Source: Flavobacteriaceae bacterium
Lineage (GTDB): Bacteria > Bacteroidota > Bacteroidia > Flavobacteriales > Flavobacteriaceae
Reading direction: 5' to 3'
Assembly (NCBI GenBank): GCA_002746415.1
Contig: NVXD01000010.1
Coordinates: 1-64,000 of the forward strand
Length of the DNA stretch: 64,000 nucleotides
Position numbers and translations under genes: made by a program. This document shows positions 1 through 8,354 of the stretch, one piece after another. Numbering within the stretch: the stretch's first letter is position 1; the number at the start of each line of letters is the position of its first letter. The notes beneath the pieces were generated by a model. The model was given only the letters and a program-made list of their open reading frames with translations. It did not search any database and was not told where the DNA came from.

Positions 1-7
1 TTCTAAT

Positions 8-94
8 ATTATTATGTAAAGTGATCTTATAAATATCTCAGTATTAATAGGGTGTTCAGAGGGTTACTTTACATAATAATTTACTTTACATAAT
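8..94. repeat. 17-bp inverted repeat plus extra direct copy, recombination-site-like
   Basis: ATTATTATGTAAAGTGA at 8-24 faces its near-perfect complement TTACTTTACATAATAAT at 64-80 (16 of 17 match). A further copy of the first 14 bases (TTACTTTACATAAT) follows directly at 81-94. The stop codon of the truncated RadC-like gene lies inside this last copy. Paired and repeated motifs of this size are typical of tyrosine-recombinase core sites or element ends. That role is inferred, since no recombinase gene lies in the window. Confidence 0.6.
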
Positions 95-383
95 GCGTAA
101 GGATAATTGCTACCGATAATGTCTTTAACACTACTGCAAACAATATGCGTAGGTCTATCATGGTTCCAGTAATTCCACCCTGAGAAAGTTGATAAATGCC
201 CTTAACCTTATTACTATTGTTCAATAATACTATTTTAAAGGATTCCTGCACTTCTATGGTGTTCTTGTTCCAATGACTATAGAGAAGCTCGGAAGCATCT
301 TTGGAAGAACTTATCTTCTGCCAAAAAGGGGATGTTATCCGCTCTTTGTAACTGATTTTTATTTCGTTAACTTTGTCTTTCAT
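81..383 (-). pseudogene. RadC-like JAB-domain protein, C-terminally truncated
   Basis: The 100 residues match the N-terminal half of the short RadC/JAB proteins found on Bacteroidota mobile elements. They include VNEIKISYKERI, an SSKDASELLYSHW stretch, ESFKIVLLNNSNKVKGIYQLSQGG, and a last segment ending SVAIILTH. In intact members that segment runs straight into the metal-binding HNHPSG motif. Here, right after the first His, the frame enters the repeat at 81-94 and stops after YVK. No HNHPSG-coding sequence lies in the remaining 80 bases on this strand. The likely cause is insertion or excision of an element at this point, so the metal site is lost. It sits 75 bp downstream of ssb, a pairing often seen on integrative elements. 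Confidence 0.65.
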
Positions 384-458
384 TGTTCTTTTCTTTAGAG
401 ATTAATAATGAAAAAGAGGGCAGAACTTTTCCGAGAGATGCCCTCTTTAATTTTTGAT

Positions 459-794
459 TTACTTACTTCCTAAAAGTAAAATTTCGTTTGCTTCCACTTC
501 CGTAACATAGCGTTCGTTTCCATCATCGGTCGTATAGGTTCTAGTTTTAAGCTTCCCAGTAATTCCGATTTCCTTGCCCTTGACTACAAACTTTTCGATA
601 ATTTCTGCGGTCTTTCCCCATGCCACAACGGTATGCCAATTGGTGTCCGTTTGTTTTTCACCTTTGGCATTTTTGTAATGCTCATTGGTTGCTAATGAAA
701 AACGGGCTACTTTCTTACCGCTTTCAAGATTTGTAATGGTTGGTTCTCCACCAACATTACCGACTAACTGTACGTGATTTTTAATACTGCTCAT
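459..794 (-). CDS. ssb: Single-stranded DNA-binding protein, short mobile-element type
   Basis: A 111-residue OB-fold SSB. It opens with NHVQLVGNVGGEP, followed by KKVARFSLATNE, the WHTVVAWGKTAEIIEKFV strand-helix and KGKEIGITGKLKTRTY, all family hallmarks. It binds single-stranded DNA in the cytoplasm during replication or transfer. It ends right after the OB fold (ILLLGSK) and lacks the acidic DDDIPF-type tail that housekeeping SSBs use to recruit partners. That, and its place next to a RadC-like gene, fits the short SSBs of integrative elements. The leader at about 822-865 can form an imperfect GC-rich hairpin. Confidence 0.92.
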   Translation of the reverse strand: MSSIKNHVQLVGNVGGEPTITNLESGKKVARFSLATNEHYKNAKGEKQTDTNWHTVVAWGKTAEIIEKFVVKGKEIGITGKLKTRTYTTDDGNERYVTEVEANEILLLGSK

Positions 795-1310
795 AATTGA
801 AATATTTAAAGATTAATTTTTGCCTGAACCCCGCCAGAATGAATTGTCGGGCTGGCATTCAGACTATTTAAAAGTGATTTACTTATTATATCCAGAGTGT
901 TTTCCTGATTTTGATTTTTTTAGTTCCACTTCCTTTTTGGATATTTTGAGATGATTTCATAGTTCGATATTTTGATTTACTTCCCATAGAGCCTTCGTTG
1001 TTACCTTTTTTGATGCCCTGTGTGATTCAATATTCAGATTTGATAAGACGTATAAAAAAGAGCGAAGCATGAGCCTGATTTATGCCGTAGTTCAAAACTG
1101 AATGTTGTTGTTTTGCTGACAAAAAAAGTAATAATGAGGGCTCGGTAAGTGGATTAAAAAACTAGGTAAAGTTTAAAATGGAAGGGAGTGGGACTAAACT
1201 ATTATTCAATCCTTATCTATTAAAAGCAAATATTATTAAAAAAGGGAGCTATTCGGTGAATAGAAAAAAATGAAGGTGCCGAAAAGCCTAATTTATCTAC
1301 ATAATTGAGA
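795..1310. other. Gene-poor stretch, probably decayed element DNA
   Basis: No convincing gene is visible. The only open frame with some coding look is a 33-codon basic stretch on the minus strand (886-987; MGSKSKYRTM... to ...RKTLWI), without a recognised family. The sequence has many stops in all frames and no tRNA-like cloverleaf that I can see. Confidence 0.4.
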
Positions 1311-1469
1311 TTAGGTTCTGGTCTTTATACACACCACAGTTGGAAATGCTGACTGGTTAGGGGAATCAGGATAATGTTGTGTTTCTAGACAAAATCCAGT
1401 TCTTTGTTTGTAAACACCACCGGCATTAGTTGGTAGAGTGCCATCTAAAAAGTTACCATTAAACAGTTG
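1311..1469 (-). pseudogene. Remnant of aldose 1-epimerase (GalM), C-terminal end only
   Basis: Translating the minus strand from 1469 gives QLFNGNFLDGTLPTNAGG, then YKQRTGFCLETQHYPDSPNQ, then SAFPTVVCIKTRT and a stop. GNFLDG and GFCLETQHxPDSPN are the C-terminal signature of galactose mutarotases. Just upstream the frame hits a TAG (ACT ACA TAG CAA), and the rest of the roughly 350-residue protein is absent. The tail after FPTVV also lacks the usual PGE-Y segment. This is a decayed gene end, perhaps once part of the neighbouring carbohydrate locus. Confidence 0.75.
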
Positions 1470-1588
1470 CTATGTAGTGCTAGATAAAATTGCGGATTTA
1501 ACTACAATAAAATATTATAAAACTGAGTATAGAGTTAAGGATGTTGTCAATGAAGGTTTTTAAAACCCAAACAGGTAAAAAAATTGAC

Positions 1589-2866
1589 TTAAAAGAAATA
1601 AAACAGTGCCACCACCCCATTATACGAAATCACACAAGAAAAGAAGAGTGCAGCTATCAATCCGATATTGAGCCAAATGCCTGCTTTGTATTTGTGCATC
1701 AGTTTTTTATTGTTGATCAAAAGAATAATACCTAGGATTACCAAAGGCAATACGAACACATTGAAAACTTGTGATACAATTTGCATCTCAATTGGATTAG
1801 CGCCAAATACAGGAACGATTAAGGCAAACAAACAAGCAAAAGTCGTAATTACCTTAAACTGCTTTGAATTGGTATCTAACTCTCCAGATTGGTAATCTGC
1901 CACTAGAATCGGAGCAATCAATAAACAAGGGAAAATGGATGACAAACCTGCACTCAAGGTTCCGAAAAAGAATAAGGTCAAGGCGAATTTCCCAGCAACA
2001 GGTTCCAATGTGTTTACCATATCCAATACCTTGGTAACGGGTTGTTCTTGATGAAATAGGGCTCCACAAGCGACCGCCATAACTGAAGCACTAATCAGAA
2101 ATATCAAACAGGCAGCTATTATGGCATCTTTCTTTTGTTGCCCGAGATTTTTAATTGTCCACTTTTTCCCCTTTACAAATAGAGGGCGAGACAAAAAAGT
2201 TGCCGCCGCCATAGTGGTGCCAACAAAGGCAACCACCATCATTTGACCGCCTTTTACCTTAGGAATTGAAGGAATCAATCCTTTTGCAACTTCGATAGGT
2301 AACGGATATACCATAAAAAGCGAAATAATAAATGAAAAACCCATGATGGTCACGAAAATCACCAGAACCTTTTCAAAGAAGGCATATTTACCTATCAATA
2401 GAAATCTGTAAAAAACAACTATAACCACTATGGCGATTGTTAAAACCGACTCGTATTGATAACCAGCCAAACTTGGAAAATAAATTACGAAAATCTCATA
2501 AATGATGTTAGCGGAAATTCCTAAAATACCCATAAGGGAATTCCATTGTCCAAATGAAACTCCAATAATTATTAAAATAGCAATGAGCTTACCCCATTTT
2601 AAATGCTTTTTGAAAGCGTATAGTGCGGTCTCGCCTGTCACCAAGGCAAAATTACCATAGGCGAACATCAAGACGCCCGAAAAGACGCAGCTAATTAGTA
2701 AAACCCATAACAATTGCATACCATAGGTGCTTCCTGCTACGATCATTGAAGTGACGCTGCCCGTACCAATGGTATAGCCAATGGCAAAAATACCTGGACC
2801 AAATGCTAAGATCAATGTGAGTATTTTTTTTAAGAAAGATTTGCTAGCCGCTGGTTTTTCCATCAT
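1589..2866 (-). CDS. Nramp-fold membrane transporter without the metal-binding motifs
   Basis: A 425-residue, roughly 11-helix protein of the Nramp (LeuT-fold) family. The first helix, GPGIFAIGYTIGTGSVTSM followed by AGSTYGMQLLWVLL, aligns with the Nramp TM1 pattern GPA..YxDPGN...AGSxYGxxLLW. However, the metal-binding DPGN is replaced by IGTGS (residues 33-37). The TM6 MPH motif also appears lost (GTTMAAATF at 216-224). It may therefore not carry Mn2+/Fe2+. It overlaps the KDPG aldolase stop by 4 bp (ATGA), so the two are translationally coupled. Its place at the end of the alginate catabolic block suggests an organic or sugar-acid substrate or an ion needed there; both are inference. Confidence 0.8.
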   Translation of the reverse strand: MMEKPAASKSFLKKILTLILAFGPGIFAIGYTIGTGSVTSMIVAGSTYGMQLLWVLLISCVFSGVLMFAYGNFALVTGETALYAFKKHLKWGKLIAILIIIGVSFGQWNSLMGILGISANIIYEIFVIYFPSLAGYQYESVLTIAIVVIVVFYRFLLIGKYAFFEKVLVIFVTIMGFSFIISLFMVYPLPIEVAKGLIPSIPKVKGGQMMVVAFVGTTMAAATFLSRPLFVKGKKWTIKNLGQQKKDAIIAACLIFLISASVMAVACGALFHQEQPVTKVLDMVNTLEPVAGKFALTLFFFGTLSAGLSSIFPCLLIAPILVADYQSGELDTNSKQFKVITTFACLFALIVPVFGANPIEMQIVSQVFNVFVLPLVILGIILLINNKKLMHKYKAGIWLNIGLIAALFFSCVISYNGVVALFYFF

Positions 2867-3528
2867 TTTAGTTTTTCGATGGTTTCCAAAGTTTTTCTTA
2901 CGGCATTTTCTAACCCCTTGAAGTCCTTATTGTCCAATATTTCTTTACTGATAAGTTGTGAACCCATGCCAACACAGGTTACTCCTGCATCGAACCATGC
3001 CTTTAAGTTTGATGTTTCGGTGGTTACTCCACCGGTGGGCATGATGCTTGTCCATGGTTGCGGGCCTTTTATTGCTTTCACAAAGGATGGGCCGTATGTA
3101 GAACCAGGAAATAATTTTACGATTTCGCAACCCATTTCCTCGGCCTTGTTGATTTCGGTTAATGAACCGCAACCTGGCGACCAAAGTACTTTTCGTCTAT
3201 TACAGACAATTGCAATATCCTCCCTTAAAGATGGCGTTACTATAAAATTTGCTCCCATTTGCATAAACATTGAAGCCGCTCCTGCATCTGTTATTGAACC
3301 TATTCCCAAAATCATTCCGGGAAGTTCTTTTATGGCGTACTTGTTCAGTTCTAAAAAAACCTTAAAGGAAAAATCGCCACGGGCTGTGAATTCCATTAAG
3401 CGAGCTCCGCCGTCATAACAGGCCTTCAATACTTTTTTCCCCAATGCTATATCAGGATGATAGAACAAAGGGACCATTCCGGTCTCCTTCATTACGCTTG
3501 CTACTTCAATTCTTGAGTATTGTGCCAC
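2863..3528 (-). CDS. eda: 2-keto-3-deoxy-6-phosphogluconate (KDPG) aldolase
   Basis: A class I aldolase that splits KDPG into pyruvate and glyceraldehyde-3-phosphate, the last step of alginate uronate catabolism. The 221-residue TIM barrel shows the family residues: E46 and R50 in LMEFTARG, and K138 in EIVKLFPGS as the Schiff-base lysine. PTGGV near residue 164 serves phosphate binding. Length is typical (about 210-225). It is cytoplasmic, with no signal peptide. It lies 7 bp after the phosphofructokinase gene and overlaps the Nramp-like gene, so the three form one transcription unit. The upstream genes supply its substrate through KDG kinase. Confidence 0.93.
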   Translation of the reverse strand: MAQYSRIEVASVMKETGMVPLFYHPDIALGKKVLKACYDGGARLMEFTARGDFSFKVFLELNKYAIKELPGMILGIGSITDAGAASMFMQMGANFIVTPSLREDIAIVCNRRKVLWSPGCGSLTEINKAEEMGCEIVKLFPGSTYGPSFVKAIKGPQPWTSIMPTGGVTTETSNLKAWFDAGVTCVGMGSQLISKEILDNKDFKGLENAVRKTLETIEKLK

Positions 3529-3535
3529 ACTAAAA

Positions 3536-4759
3536 TTATTTTTCAGTTAATATTTTTTTAAAATCATATGCCATAGGGTTTTTTACATATTCCTGGGCAG
3601 CTTTATAGTCGCCTTCACTCAAATAATCAAGATTTTGAAAACAAAGGCTTGCAAACTCGGAGTCTATATCTACCAAACGAGGTCTTATTCTACCTTTTTC
3701 ATCTTGTATGTCGGAGAGAAAAAGTGGGGTTATCTCGCCTCGAGAATTTGCCGTGACCATACAACCGCTTACACCCTCATCGAATAATTTTTTAACTCCC
3801 AAACCTAGGAGTGTACACAATGTAAGATCAAAACCAATAGGTCTACAGCAACGCAGTTCATACCCCAATTCTACTGGTCTACTTTTTAGATCTATTCCAA
3901 GTCCGGTTATTTTTTTTTGAATCAGCATATTAAATATATGCGATTTGCTAACGTTGCCCAATTCTGGATGGCCGTGATCGTCATAGGTAAAATTAATTCC
4001 GATTTTATCCAATTCTGATTTTGGCATTGAATGAAAGACGCCTTCACTAATCATTGCCACTCCGTATTGGATATTCTCGATTTTTCTTTTGATAATTGAG
4101 GAAATTACAAGACGAACCACTTTATCAAGTGTAATGCCTGTGTTATTGAACATTTCAGGAATGACCATCATAGGAAAATGACAGCTTGTCGCAATACCAA
4201 ATGCCAAATGCCCGGCTGATCTTCCCATAGCCGACATAACGAACCAATTTTGACTGGTACGTGCATCTTCATAGATCGTATTTCCTATGCGAACTCCTTC
4301 ATCCTTTGCCGAATGAAACCCAAAGGTTGGGTTTCTGTCAGGTAGTGGAAGATCATTATCAATAGTTTTGGGGACGTGAATATTTGAAATGAAGATATTC
4401 TCCTTTTGTAAATAATCTGTTATTCTGTTGGCGGTGGAGGCGGTATCATCGCCACCAATACTCACCAACAGTTTTACCTTGTTCTCCAAGAAAAGGTTAG
4501 TGTTTAATTTTTCATTCCTTGGTTTAAAACGACTCATTATTAAAGTAGAGCCACCTCTACTGAATATTCTGTCGGCATGGTCAAAGTCGAATTCTTTTAT
4601 ACGGGGATGATTATTGAATATTCCTTTAAAGCCTTCGTGAAGACCTAACACTCTGTAACCATCCTTTAAAAATGCCTTGGCCACGGTACTGATGACAGAA
4701 TTAATTCCGGGAGCGGGACCACCGCCACAAATAATCAAAACCGATTTGCTCTTAGACAT
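3536..4759 (-). CDS. pfp: 6-phosphofructokinase, probably pyrophosphate-dependent
   Basis: A 407-residue PFK-family enzyme interconverting fructose-6-phosphate and fructose-1,6-bisphosphate. The N-terminal CGGGPAPGIN loop, GGDDT (102-106) and PKTIDND (130-136) are visible. In this family Asp in GGDD and Lys in PKTIDND, in place of the two glycines of ATP enzymes, mark pyrophosphate use. That predicts a reversible PPi enzyme. Inside an alginate catabolic unit this makes sense: KDPG cleavage yields only triose phosphate and pyruvate, so fructose-6-phosphate must be made in the reverse direction. The gene opens a unit with KDPG aldolase; a 208-bp gap separates it from kdgK. Phosphate-donor choice is inferred from the motifs. 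Confidence 0.88.
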   Translation of the reverse strand: MSKSKSVLIICGGGPAPGINSVISTVAKAFLKDGYRVLGLHEGFKGIFNNHPRIKEFDFDHADRIFSRGGSTLIMSRFKPRNEKLNTNLFLENKVKLLVSIGGDDTASTANRITDYLQKENIFISNIHVPKTIDNDLPLPDRNPTFGFHSAKDEGVRIGNTIYEDARTSQNWFVMSAMGRSAGHLAFGIATSCHFPMMVIPEMFNNTGITLDKVVRLVISSIIKRKIENIQYGVAMISEGVFHSMPKSELDKIGINFTYDDHGHPELGNVSKSHIFNMLIQKKITGLGIDLKSRPVELGYELRCCRPIGFDLTLCTLLGLGVKKLFDEGVSGCMVTANSRGEITPLFLSDIQDEKGRIRPRLVDIDSEFASLCFQNLDYLSEGDYKAAQEYVKNPMAYDFKKILTEK

Positions 4760-4967
4760 TTAAGAATTTATTGTGTTAGATAATCTCTTCGTATGGAAGT
4801 GTTAAGAAATAAACGCTCCATTTAGATGCGTTCATTTACGCTTAATTTTGTTAAAAATACTCGCCGTGGACTATGCTATACCTGTGTTTTGTACCTAATT
4901 GATACACAAAGTAACTTGATCTATTCTGTATCATTTATTCCTTAACAGCTCTTAAGTATACTTAGAA

Positions 4968-6008
4968 TTATCTAGCAACTCTTCCAGAGGCATCACCACC
5001 CATTAGTTTTTCCACTTCGGCCACAGTAACCAAGTTAGCATCTCCTTTAATAGTATGCTTCAGACAAGATGCGGCCACAGCAAAGTCTAACGCATTCTGG
5101 TCATCTTCAGGGTATTTTAATAGCCCATAGATTAATCCTCCCATAAAGGAGTCTCCCCCACCAACCCTATCCACAATGTCAGTAATCTGATATTGTCGGG
5201 TCTCATACATTTTTTTACCATCGTACAAAACCCCGGCCCATGTATTATGGGAAGCGGAAATAGACCCTCTTAAAGTCGTAATTACTTTCCTAGCTTTAGG
5301 AAACTTCTTCATCATTTGTTTACAAACCGATAGGAATGCTTCTGCTTTGACCTCATGTCCTTGAGTGGTAATGTCCAAGCCTTCAGGTTTAATATAAAAA
5401 TGCTTTTCCGCATCTTCTTCATTCCCCAAGATAATATCGCAATAAGAGGTAAGCTCGGTCATTATTACCTCGCGGTCACCTCCATAGTTCCATAATTTTG
5501 CACGATAATTCAAATCGGTAGAGATCGTAATTCCCAACTTACTGGCAATCTTTACTGCCTCTAGGCATACATCAGCGGCCCCTTGTGAGATGGCCGGAGT
5601 TATCCCGGTCCAATGAAACCATTCGACTCCATCAAAAACCTTGTACCAATCTATCATTCCGGATTTGATTTCAGAAATTGCCGAATGTGCCCGATCATAA
5701 ACGACTTTACTACCTCTACTTACAGCCCCGGTTTCCAAGAAATAGATGCCCAGCCGGTCTCCTCCAAAAATTATATTTTGAGTGTTCACACCTCTTTTTC
5801 GCATTTCCATCAAGGCACAATCACCAATATCATTCTTTGGCAAGCGAGTCACAAAATCTACAGGAACGCCATAGTTCGCCAATGAAACGGCTACATTTGA
5901 TTCACCACCACCATAGACAACATCAAAGCTACTCGCTTGAGAAAATCTTAGATATTCTGAAGGCGCTAGACGGAGCATAATTTCACCGAATGTTACTACT
6001 TTTTTCAT
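4968..6008 (-). CDS. kdgK: 2-keto-3-deoxygluconate (KDG) kinase, PfkB family
   Basis: Phosphorylates KDG to KDPG with ATP in the cytoplasm. It is a 346-residue ribokinase-fold protein. The N-terminal KVVTFGEIMLRLAP and YGGGESNVAVSLA segments form the sugar site, and STDLNYRAKLW is typical of KDG kinases. VDRVGGGDSFMGGLIYGL near residue 290 is the PfkB C-terminal signature with catalytic Asp in GGGDSF (the usual form is GAGD). It lies 60 bp after an SDR gene and upstream of the PFK-KDPG aldolase unit, exactly where KDG from DEH reduction would be used. Start ATG with the GEI strand close behind is standard. Confidence 0.93.
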   Translation of the reverse strand: MKKVVTFGEIMLRLAPSEYLRFSQASSFDVVYGGGESNVAVSLANYGVPVDFVTRLPKNDIGDCALMEMRKRGVNTQNIIFGGDRLGIYFLETGAVSRGSKVVYDRAHSAISEIKSGMIDWYKVFDGVEWFHWTGITPAISQGAADVCLEAVKIASKLGITISTDLNYRAKLWNYGGDREVIMTELTSYCDIILGNEEDAEKHFYIKPEGLDITTQGHEVKAEAFLSVCKQMMKKFPKARKVITTLRGSISASHNTWAGVLYDGKKMYETRQYQITDIVDRVGGGDSFMGGLIYGLLKYPEDDQNALDFAVAASCLKHTIKGDANLVTVAEVEKLMGGDASGRVAR

Positions 6009-6068
6009 ATAAAACCTTATAGTTAATATTGTTTTGAACTGTTATTTTATTAAAAAACATCTTGACTT

Positions 6069-6830
6069 CTAAATCCCTAAACCTTGTCCTCCGCCAATTT
6101 GAATAGTTTCAGCCGTTAGGAAAGCTGCATCTTCGCCTGCTAAAAATGAGATTACAGATGCTACTTCTTCAGGTTGCCCTAATCTTCCTAACAAAATATT
6201 ATTTTTCCATGAAGCAAATACTTCTGGCTTGGTTGATTTGATTTGCGCATGAAATGCTGTGTCAATTGTACCAGGAGATACGGCATTTACTCTAATTCCG
6301 TATTCAGCAAGATCTTTTGCTAATGCTCTAGTCATTGCATGGACACCCGCTTTAGATGTTCCATAAACTCCAGCGCCTGGTCCACCAGCGTTCCACGCTG
6401 CAATTGATGTGTAGTTAATTATAGAAGCATTCTCTCCTTTTTTAAGAAAAGGTATAGCTGCTCTTGAAGTGAAAAATACTGAATCAAGGTTTAATGCCAT
6501 TACAAATCGGTAAAACTCTGTAGTCATTTCTTCAAACCTAGATCTTCCGCCTAATCCACCTGCATTATTAACAAGCACATCAATTTTCCCGTATTTTTCT
6601 CCTATTGCTTTAATATTTGTAGTTACAGCTTCTTCGCTGGTAACATCAAAACCATAGTACGCAGCAACAATTCCTTCAGCCGCAAGTTCTTCTATTCTCT
6701 TAGCTCCTTTATCATCTTCTATGCCGTTTAAAACCACGGTATAGCCGTCTTTTCCTAATCTTTTTGCTACTTCGAAACCGATACCTCCGGTCGCCCCTGT
6801 TATTACTGCTACTTTTCCTTTGTTACTCAT
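6069..6830 (-). CDS. Short-chain dehydrogenase, candidate DEH reductase (NADH-type)
   Basis: Candidate reducer of 4-deoxy-L-erythro-5-hexoseulose uronate (DEH) to KDG. It is a 253-residue classical SDR: TGATGGIG at 11-18, NNAG at 88-91, Ser142, Tyr156 and Lys160 (YxxxK), and a C-terminal IQIGGGQGLGI. The glycine motif has no Arg, and the second strand ends VVLNGIEDD, as in NAD-dependent 3-hydroxybutyrate dehydrogenases, so NADH is the likelier cofactor. It sits between the MFS transporter (24 bp) and KDG kinase (60 bp), which places it in the DEH to KDG step. A second SDR lies at 18.7 kb; which of the two is the main enzyme is not decidable here. Confidence 0.85.
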   Translation of the reverse strand: MSNKGKVAVITGATGGIGFEVAKRLGKDGYTVVLNGIEDDKGAKRIEELAAEGIVAAYYGFDVTSEEAVTTNIKAIGEKYGKIDVLVNNAGGLGGRSRFEEMTTEFYRFVMALNLDSVFFTSRAAIPFLKKGENASIINYTSIAAWNAGGPGAGVYGTSKAGVHAMTRALAKDLAEYGIRVNAVSPGTIDTAFHAQIKSTKPEVFASWKNNILLGRLGQPEEVASVISFLAGEDAAFLTAETIQIGGGQGLGI

Positions 6831-6854
6831 GTTGTATTAGTTTACTTTTTAGTA

Positions 6855-8117
6855 TTAAATATCTATTGGTTTAATTTCTTTAATCAGTACATATATTGAT
6901 AGTACTGCTAATGGGGCTAAAATTGCCAGAATAATAAATGCGGGTGTATATGACTCTGTGGTAATTATTGGAATCAACCAATTCATTATGATTACAGAAA
7001 TAGCCCCGATGCTGCCCCCTAGACCTGCAAGAGTGCCTACTGATTTTCCATTTAAAAGATCACTCGGTATGGTTTGAATGTTACTAATAGAGAATTGGAA
7101 ACCAAATAGTACTACAAAAACAAAGGATACAAATTTTAAAGGGGTGTCAGCGAAGAAAATTGCTCCTAAAATGGAAACTACAATAATAGCTCCACCAATG
7201 GCGATGGTTCTTTTTCTGCTAAAATCTAAGCTGTTAGTCTTAAGTAATTTTTGTGCATACCATCCGCCAAACAGGCTGCCCAACATGGCACCTACATAGG
7301 GAAACCAAGCGTAATAACCGATCTCTTTTACATCGAAATTGAATTCTTTAAACAGGTAAATAGGCATCCAAAAAACAAATAACCACCAAATGGGTTCAAT
7401 AAAAAACCGAGCCGCAATTACACCCCAAGATTCCTTTTTCGATAGTATTTCTATAACACTTAATCCTTCGACTAAATCGTCATCTTTTCGACTTTCATGC
7501 CTTCCATCAATGATGTGTGATTTTTCTTGATCAGTAATCCATGGATGTAGTTTGGGTTTCTTCTTATTTATAATTAACCAAGGAATAATCCATAGAAATC
7601 CAACTACTCCAATAATAACAAAAGTCACTCTCCAACCATAAGCCCCAAATAGTTTGGCCACAGTAGGAGCCGCAATGATAGAACCGATACCTGCTCCTGC
7701 ATTAAAAACACCTTGGGCCATTGCACGTTCTTGAACGGGGAACCATTCAGCATTGTTTTTTACTGCTCCTGGCCAATTACCTGCTTCTGCAACGCCTAAA
7801 AGCCCTCTAAATATTCCGAGCGATGCTGCACCTCTGGCAAAGAAGTGTAATACTGATGCCAACGACCAGAAGAAAATGGATAGTACAAAGCCAATTTTGG
7901 TTCCAACTTTGTCATAAACCTTGCCTGAAATAAATTTACCAGCGGCATAGGTTATAGTAAAAATATTGATCACCCAAGCATAATCGGCTTCTGTTAAGCC
8001 TAAATCTTTACTCATCTCAGGCCACATAATACCTAATGCGGAGCGATCTATATAATTAATAATTGTTGCCAAACAGACAAGACCTACAATCCACCATCTT
8101 AATCCTTTAACTTTCAT
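6855..8117 (-). CDS. MFS transporter, hexuronate (ExuT-like) family
   Basis: Probable inner-membrane importer of alginate-derived uronates or DEH. The 420 residues form about 12 helices. The N-terminal WWIVGLVCLATIINYIDRSALG is the classic start of the anion:cation symporter (hexuronate/glucarate) MFS group. GKVYDKVGTKIGF is the loop 2-3 MFS motif, and the AEAGNWPGAVKNNAEWFP region is characteristic of uronate carriers. It heads the catabolic run MFS-SDR-kdgK. The 237 bp upstream hold the gntR terminator and a 15-bp palindrome (CAAGCA-ATA-TGCTTG at 8175-8189) but none of the double operators found elsewhere in the locus. Confidence 0.9.
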   Translation of the reverse strand: MKVKGLRWWIVGLVCLATIINYIDRSALGIMWPEMSKDLGLTEADYAWVINIFTITYAAGKFISGKVYDKVGTKIGFVLSIFFWSLASVLHFFARGAASLGIFRGLLGVAEAGNWPGAVKNNAEWFPVQERAMAQGVFNAGAGIGSIIAAPTVAKLFGAYGWRVTFVIIGVVGFLWIIPWLIINKKKPKLHPWITDQEKSHIIDGRHESRKDDDLVEGLSVIEILSKKESWGVIAARFFIEPIWWLFVFWMPIYLFKEFNFDVKEIGYYAWFPYVGAMLGSLFGGWYAQKLLKTNSLDFSRKRTIAIGGAIIVVSILGAIFFADTPLKFVSFVFVVLFGFQFSISNIQTIPSDLLNGKSVGTLAGLGGSIGAISVIIMNWLIPIITTESYTPAFIILAILAPLAVLSIYVLIKEIKPIDI

Positions 8118-8174
8118 ACCTTTTGTTGTTTGCTAATAATATTTTTTTGTCTAAAATTGACAATAGGGGGTGAG

Positions 8175-8189
8175 CAAGCAATATGCTTG
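8175..8189. promoter_or_regulatory. Small palindrome before the MFS transporter
   Basis: CAAGCA-ATA-TGCTTG forms a perfect 6+6 bp palindrome 58 bp upstream of the MFS start. It may be a regulator site or a small leader hairpin. It does not resemble the TTGGTnnACCAA operators, so a different control is possible. Weak evidence on its own. Confidence 0.3.
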
Positions 8190-8312
8190 GCTTCTTTTAT
8201 ACTTATAGTCTAGCTAAAAAAAATTCTGTAAGTAATTAAAAGGATGTTCAATTACTGTGGAATTCGTATAGGTAAGTTTTAAGTATTAGTTCCCTTCATA
8301 TGTTTCAAAAAG

Positions 8313-8340
8313 AAAGATAAAATCGTGCAATTTTATCTTT
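8313..8340 (-). terminator. Hairpin terminator after gntR
   Basis: An 11-bp perfect stem (AAAGATAAAAT / ATTTTATCTTT) with a 6-base loop, 14 bp after the stop of the GntR gene. On the minus strand it is followed by CTTTTTG. It separates gntR from the MFS catabolic unit, which therefore needs its own promoter. Confidence 0.6.
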
Positions 8341-8354
8341 GCTTGTATAGTGCT

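Noticed and set aside
795-1540. tRNA or other structural RNA in the left intergenic region
   Set aside because: No cloverleaf, TTC loop or CCA-end pattern recognised on either strand.
1541-1735. Plus-strand open frame at the end of the Nramp gene
   Set aside because: Mostly antisense to the transporter, without domain or signal; a shadow frame.
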